A program made the translations under genes and the position numbers. DNA of 64,000 bases, taken from contig CALZMQ010000008.1 in NCBI GenBank assembly GCA_945788625.1, forward strand, positions 45,210 through 109,209, given 5' to 3'. This stretch comes from an uncultured Woeseiaceae bacterium. Its GTDB lineage: Bacteria > Pseudomonadota > Gammaproteobacteria > Steroidobacterales > Woeseiaceae. A model generated the notes under the pieces. It had not been told where the DNA came from, did no database searches, and saw nothing but the letters and a program-made list of their open reading frames with translations. Of the stretch, positions 60,304 to 64,000 are shown in pieces; within the stretch, counting starts at the first letter, position 1; every line of letters begins with the position of its first letter.

Positions 60304-60883
60304 GTTTGTTCTCCTTGTCCGTCCCGTCCAACGCCGGTAACAGGAATTTCAAACGCCGGCGGGCATGGAACATACGGGTTTTGACTGTGTTAACCGGGCA
60401 TTCCGCGATTTCCGCAATTTCCCGGTAGGAAAATCCGCAGTAATAGGTGAGCTCCACGACCTGGCGATGATCCGGGCTCAGCGCCTGCAACGCAGCGCGG
60501 ATAAGCCCGTCGTCCTGTGACGATGCGGCGGGCATGGTGTCGGCGTCGGCACTGCGATCGAGAAGCGACTGGTAGCGTCCCTCTTTTCTTGCCGCGGTCA
60601 TCGCCTTGCGGTAAGCAATGCCGAAAATCCAGCTCGAAATCGCTGCGTCACCTCGAAACTTGCGGGCGTCTTTCCAAACGACGAGCATTACGTCGTCTAG
60701 TACCTCCTCCGCGATCGCCGCATTTGCCAGTACGCGGCGCAGGTAGCCATGCAGGCGCGCGTGATACAGGTGATACAGCTGCGTAAAAGCACGTCGATCG
60801 CGGTGCTTTACAGCGTCGAGAAGAGCCTGCTCGTCGGCCGACGCCGGGCCTGTCGCCGGGTTGCCAGCTTTCTTACGCGTCAT
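60290..60883 (-). CDS. ECF RNA polymerase sigma factor with adjacent anti-sigma gene
   Basis: A 197-residue ECF sigma. Region 2: RRAFTQLYHLYHARLHGYLRR, EEVLDDVMLVVWKDARKF, SSWIFGIAYRKA. Region 4: LSPDHRQVVELTYYCGFSYREIAEIAECPVNTVKTRMFHARRRL (about 140-185). The ATG at 60883 has AGGTGG upstream; a GTG at 60895 adds four residues. The operon sigma - anti-sigma - S8 peptidase is complete and tightly overlapping. It is divergent from the CXXCH lipoprotein operon at 61.1 kb, about 195 bp away, so that operon is a candidate target. Confidence 0.95.
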   Translation of the reverse strand: MTRKKAGNPATGPASADEQALLDAVKHRDRRAFTQLYHLYHARLHGYLRRVLANAAIAEEVLDDVMLVVWKDARKFRGDAAISSWIFGIAYRKAMTAARKEGRYQSLLDRSADADTMPAASSQDDGLIRAALQALSPDHRQVVELTYYCGFSYREIAEIAECPVNTVKTRMFHARRRLKFLLPALDGTDKENKREQL

Positions 60884-61078
60884 GCGCGAATCCACCTGTG
60901 ATTGGTGTCCTTGATTATAAGTCTCCTCAGCGCCCGGAATGGTTCAATCGACAAAGTCTGCACAGGCGCTCGCATGGGGTAGCTGCCCCGAACGCAGCCT
61001 GGTCGCCATTGAACCTTTGACTCGCCTTGTACGACGTACCTATCACAAAGTCAGCGACCGACAGGGAACGTTGCCCGT

Positions 61079-62302
61079 ATGCCAGTGCCGAAGACAATTC
61101 GCCGATTTCCACGATTCACCGACCTTATTGCGATTCTCCTGGTCAGTTGCACGTTTGTTGCCTGTACAGCGGGTAGCGGCGAAGGCCTCAGTGTAAGCGG
61201 CCGGCCGCTCAGTGAGGGCGGAAACGTGCCGCTGGCGGCGACGCTGGCGTCGATTCAGGCAAACGTCTTCGACCCATCGTGCGTCGTTTGTCATTCCGGT
61301 GCGAGCGCGCCGCTTGGGCTGCGTCTCGATGCGGCCAGCAGTTTCACCAGCCTCGTCGGCGTCACGAGTCGCCAGGCCGGTGCATTTCTTCTCGTAGCAC
61401 CAGGTGATGTCGATCGGAGTTACCTGGTCAAAAAGCTCGATGGGAGCGCGTCAGAAGGAGAGCAGATGCCTTTGGGTGGGCCGCCAATCCCCGAGTCGAC
61501 GATCGATTTCGTTCGTCAGTGGATCGTTGACGGCGCCCCACCCGACTCGAGCGGTGTGCCGGGCCAGCCGCCGGTCATCGTGAGCCTGACTCCTGCGCCC
61601 GACAGCGTCGCAGCGAATTTTCCCGTCCAGATCTCGGTCGGATTCGACCAGGACATCGATGCATCGACGATCAATGAACTGACATTCACCCTGGTCAGAA
61701 GCGGCGGCGATGGGCAATTCGACAACGGTAACGAAATCGCCATTTCGGCCCCTGTATCGCTGTCGGCCAGCAACGCCAGGCTGGCGCTCATGGACCTGGC
61801 CGCTGTCTCGCCTGTGGATGACCGGTATCGGGTCTCGCTGCTCGGATCGGGTCCGAACATGATCCTCAATGTCTCCGGCGTGGCGCTCGATGGCGAATTC
61901 GCGGGCAGCCTGCCGTCGGGGGACGGCACGCAAGGCGGCGATTTCGTCGCGGAATTCGAGGTGCAGGGCCTGCAGGCGTCGCTGCCGTCGATTCAGGCCA
62001 ATGTGTTCGGGCCCGGTTGCGCGGTGTCGGGTTGTCACTCGGGGCCCGCGGGTCCGAATCTGCCTGCAGGTATGGACTTGAGTTCTGCGGGCAACAGCCT
62101 CGCGAGCCTCGTGAACATAGCCAGCGTCCAGGTGCCGACCGAACTGCGTGTTGCCAGCGGCGATGCCGACGCCAGTTATCTTATCCAGAAACTGGAAGGG
62201 GGCGCTGCCGTCGGCGCCCGGATGCCGCTGGGTGGGGCGTTCCTGGACCAGGCGACGATTGACGTTATTCGTGTCTGGATCGACAACGGAGCATCGCCAT
62301 GA
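61079..62302 (+). CDS. Lipoprotein with two cytochrome-like CXXCH modules
   Basis: A 407-residue lipoprotein (lipobox-like LVSC at 21-24 or FVAC at 26-29). An N-terminal module (about 55-155) has ANVFDPSCVVCHSG (Cys68, Cys71, His72) and SYLVKKLDGS. A middle Ig-like/Big-type domain (about 165-290: SLTPAPDSVAANFPVQISV) follows. The C-terminal module (about 300-405) has FGPGCAVSGCHSG, a CX4CH variant, and SYLIQKLEGG. Both modules are homologous to the end of the CHRD lipoprotein at 54.4 kb. The layout suggests surface-exposed heme- or metal-binding proteins. Its stop overlaps the next gene by 4 bp. Confidence 0.9.
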   Translation: MPVPKTIRRFPRFTDLIAILLVSCTFVACTAGSGEGLSVSGRPLSEGGNVPLAATLASIQANVFDPSCVVCHSGASAPLGLRLDAASSFTSLVGVTSRQAGAFLLVAPGDVDRSYLVKKLDGSASEGEQMPLGGPPIPESTIDFVRQWIVDGAPPDSSGVPGQPPVIVSLTPAPDSVAANFPVQISVGFDQDIDASTINELTFTLVRSGGDGQFDNGNEIAISAPVSLSASNARLALMDLAAVSPVDDRYRVSLLGSGPNMILNVSGVALDGEFAGSLPSGDGTQGGDFVAEFEVQGLQASLPSIQANVFGPGCAVSGCHSGPAGPNLPAGMDLSSAGNSLASLVNIASVQVPTELRVASGDADASYLIQKLEGGAAVGARMPLGGAFLDQATIDVIRVWIDNGASP

Positions 62303-63393
62303 GCGGGCAGGGGACGTGGCGCTCGCTTGCAGGCTGCTTTTTGTGGCTCTTCGTAGCACAACATACAGCGCAGGCGGAGCCCTACATCGCAGTCCAGGAA
62401 GGGTTGAAGTGTTCGACGTGTCACACGTCCCAGTCGGGCGGCGGCAAGCGTACGACGTACGGACTGGTGTTTGCGCAGACGACGCTGCCCGCGCGCACGA
62501 TCGACATGGGGAAGATCCAGACCGGGGAGTTTGGTCGTTTTCTCTCGATCGGCGCCGATGCGCGCGGAGGACAGTCTCGGTTCAAGGTCCCGGGCCAGGC
62601 GTCGAGCACGGATTCGGGCCTCGAGGAGTTGCTTGCCTATGTCGAGGTTCGGCCGTTTCCTCAGTACCTGACGATCTACGTCGATGCCAGGCTCCGGCCC
62701 GACGATCCCGTGATACGCGAACAGTACCTGCGACTTTTATTGCCAAAAGGACGCTGGTCGATCAGGGCGGGCGAGTTTTTCCTGCCCTACGGGTTGCGCC
62801 TTCAGGACGACAGCGCATTTATCCGGCAGGTCAGCGGCATCAACTTCAATACTCCCGATACGGGCTGGGAAGTCGGCTTCGAGGAAGGGCCCTGGTCAGC
62901 GCAACTGGCGGTGACTCGCGGTACCGCGGGCGGGCCCGAGATCGACTCGGGCAAACAGTACAGCCTTCGAGTCAGCCATGTCACGCCGACCTGGCGCATT
63001 GGCGGCAGCTTCAACCTCAATGATGCCCGGCTCGGCGACAGGCAGATGCAGAACGTCTTCGCAGGTTTGCGAACCGGGCCGGTCGCCTGGCTTGCTGAAA
63101 TCGGCCACATCGTCGACGACGGCACTCCAACCGGGCGACGCAATTCGTGGGCAGGCTTGCTGGAGGCAAACTACGGTTTTCGCAAAGGGCACAATCTGAA
63201 ACTATCGTTCGAATGGTTCGATCCGGACGATGCGGTTTCCGAAGACGAACAAAATCGTTGGAGTGCCGTATGGGAGTACTCGCCGATCCAGTTTCTGCAA
63301 ACTCGCGCCGGGTATCGCGACTATAACGGCATTCCGCAGAATCCAGCTCAAAACAGGGAACAATTGTTCCTCGAATTGCACCTGTCGTTCTAG
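62299..63393 (+). CDS. Outer-membrane beta-barrel with N-terminal CXXCH motif
   Basis: A 364-residue protein with a signal peptide (about 1-26, ending HTAQA), then CSTCHTSQSGGGKRTTYG (Cys38-His42) and a barrel of alternating strands to the C-terminal Phe (LFLELHLSF). The strand pattern (LTIYVDARLRPDD, WSIRAGEFFLPYGLRL) resembles phosphate-selective or OprP-like porins. A single CXXCH fused to a porin could carry one heme c at the periplasmic mouth. It is cotranslated with the lipoprotein carrying two similar motifs, so the two may form an electron-transfer or uptake complex across the outer membrane. That function is inferred. Confidence 0.88.
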   Translation: MSGQGTWRSLAGCFLWLFVAQHTAQAEPYIAVQEGLKCSTCHTSQSGGGKRTTYGLVFAQTTLPARTIDMGKIQTGEFGRFLSIGADARGGQSRFKVPGQASSTDSGLEELLAYVEVRPFPQYLTIYVDARLRPDDPVIREQYLRLLLPKGRWSIRAGEFFLPYGLRLQDDSAFIRQVSGINFNTPDTGWEVGFEEGPWSAQLAVTRGTAGGPEIDSGKQYSLRVSHVTPTWRIGGSFNLNDARLGDRQMQNVFAGLRTGPVAWLAEIGHIVDDGTPTGRRNSWAGLLEANYGFRKGHNLKLSFEWFDPDDAVSEDEQNRWSAVWEYSPIQFLQTRAGYRDYNGIPQNPAQNREQLFLELHLSF

Positions 63394-63414
63394 GTTCGCG
63401 TTGCGTTCGAGACC

Positions 63415-63561
63415 TTATCGTTCGCAGCGCTCGTCGCATGCACCGCACTTCGTCGATCTCGTCGTCGCATCGGGGTCGTGCTTCGACAGCCACAGCTGGA
63501 AGATCGCCCAGAGCGCGCACAAGAGGACGATCGCCAGCAATGGTACGAGATAGCTTGTCAT
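63415..63561 (-). CDS. 48-residue membrane protein with CXXC-X3-C tail, downstream of rnfA (NqrM-like)
   Basis: A small gene too short for usual gene lists. ATG at 63561 has AAGGAG five bases upstream and lies 10 bp after the rnfA stop. The product has one N-terminal membrane helix (SYLVPLLAIVLLCALWAIFQL, residues 3-23) and a C-terminal tail with CGACDERC (Cys39, Cys42, Cys46). The tail resembles the end of NqrM, which helps insert iron into the Na+-NQR complex; RnfA/RnfE contain the same type of membrane Fe site. A maturation or stabilising role for Rnf is inferred. Confidence 0.75.
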   Translation of the reverse strand: MTSYLVPLLAIVLLCALWAIFQLWLSKHDPDATTRSTKCGACDERCER

Positions 63562-63571
63562 GCAATCTCCT

Positions 63572-64000
63572 TCACGACGAACTGAACAGCCCGGCGAAAC
63601 CCATGAACGCCATCGACAAGATACCGGCGATGATCAGGTTCATTGCCGTGCCCTGGATCAGTTTGGGAATACTGGATAGCTCTGCCTCTTCACGCAAGCC
63701 GGCCAGCAGCACCAGGGCAAGTGTGAACCCGATGCCGGCGCCGAGCGCGTAAACGATGCCTTCCACGAATCCGTAGCCCCGATTGGTCGCAAAAATCGCG
63801 AGTCCCAGGATTGCGCAATTCGTCGTGATCAGAGGCAGGAAAATGCCCATTGCTCGAAACAGGGCGGGGCTCAGTTTCTTGATCAGCATCTCGATGAATT
63901 GCACGGTGCTGGCGATCACGACGATGAAGCAGATCAGCCGCAGATACGGGGCATGAATCAGCACGTAAGTATTGAGTACCCAGGCGCAAACAGCCGTTAC
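63572..64000 (-). CDS. rsxA: Electron-transport complex subunit RnfA/RsxA, partial (5' end outside window)
   Basis: The visible C-terminal 142 codons contain VQFIEMLIKKLSPALFRAMG, FLPLITTNCAILGLAIFA (with the conserved TTNC cysteine), EGIVYALGAGIGFTLALVLL, GLREE and LSMAFMGFAGL. These match RnfA/RsxA better than the paralogue NqrE, which has LITVNCAI at the cysteine. RnfA is a membrane subunit of the Rnf complex, which moves electrons between ferredoxin and NAD while pumping ions, or reduces SoxR. The frame is open to the window edge. No other rnf genes are visible; they should lie upstream, beyond 64000. Confidence 0.93.
   Translation of the reverse strand, partial: VTAVCAWVLNTYVLIHAPYLRLICFIVVIASTVQFIEMLIKKLSPALFRAMGIFLPLITTNCAILGLAIFATNRGYGFVEGIVYALGAGIGFTLALVLLAGLREEAELSSIPKLIQGTAMNLIIAGILSMAFMGFAGLFSSS

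Noticed and set aside
1..64000. CRISPR arrays, insertion sequences, prophage genes or rRNA
   Set aside because: I saw no regularly spaced repeats, transposase motifs, phage structural genes or rRNA sequence in the window.

Overview
The window is about 64 kb of chromosome from a GC-rich gammaproteobacterium. The alaS - csrA - tRNA-Ser(GCU) - tRNA-Arg(ACG) order at the left edge is a gammaproteobacterial hallmark. The Rnf complex, the fused class I fumarase and the many two-component and c-di-GMP proteins fit a free-living, probably aquatic heterotroph; that lifestyle is inference. No phage, insertion sequence, CRISPR array or rRNA was seen.

Layout. (1) 1-1.6 kb: housekeeping block with a CsrA-type hairpin in the csrA leader. 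(2) 1.6-4.6 kb: a lower-GC pair of genes beside tRNA-Arg, the second a three-domain membrane fusion (isoprenylcysteine methyltransferase-like, PAP2-like, Lgt-like). (3) 4.7-16.2 kb: peptide and amino-acid metabolism, an outer-membrane barrel, a receiver-plus-membrane protein, a BNR-repeat protein, and an operon for a membrane-anchored pepsin-like protein with two DTG motifs plus a PQQ-type propeller. (4) 16.3-28.9 kb: an EamA exporter divergent from a MocR regulator, an ECF sigma operon, an ltaE-alaX-amidohydrolase operon, fumarase and a large MscS channel.

(5) 28.9-47 kb: an 18-kb signalling locus. A 1354-residue sigma-54 activator with two GAF and five PAS domains faces an operon of a degenerate receiver, a hybrid kinase, an MHYT kinase, receiver-HDOD, receiver-degenerate-HD-GYP and a MASE1 pseudokinase-like protein. 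Between them lie two perfect palindromes built on TCGTGG/CCACGA and, about 90 bp further on, a near-consensus -24/-12 promoter. So the whole switch (activator, enhancer, promoter, target operon) can be read in the DNA. A facing operon encodes a hybrid kinase and a receiver-EAL phosphodiesterase, next to a NarL-type regulator.

(6) 47-54.3 kb: malic enzyme, a membrane-fused spermidine-synthase-like protein, and a two-gene unit that looks like a split borosin (RiPP) pathway. It has an alpha-N-methyltransferase of the OphMA/SonM type, translationally coupled to a protein whose N-terminus resembles a borosin-binding domain but whose remainder is far longer than known precursors. This is the best candidate for a new system here. 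(7) 54.4-63.4 kb: an envelope cluster of CXXCH-module lipoproteins (one with six CHRD repeats), porins, one cytochrome-barrel fusion, and an ECF sigma / anti-sigma / subtilase operon. (8) Right edge: the 3' part of rnfA followed by an overlooked 48-residue membrane protein with a CXXC-X3-C tail resembling NqrM.
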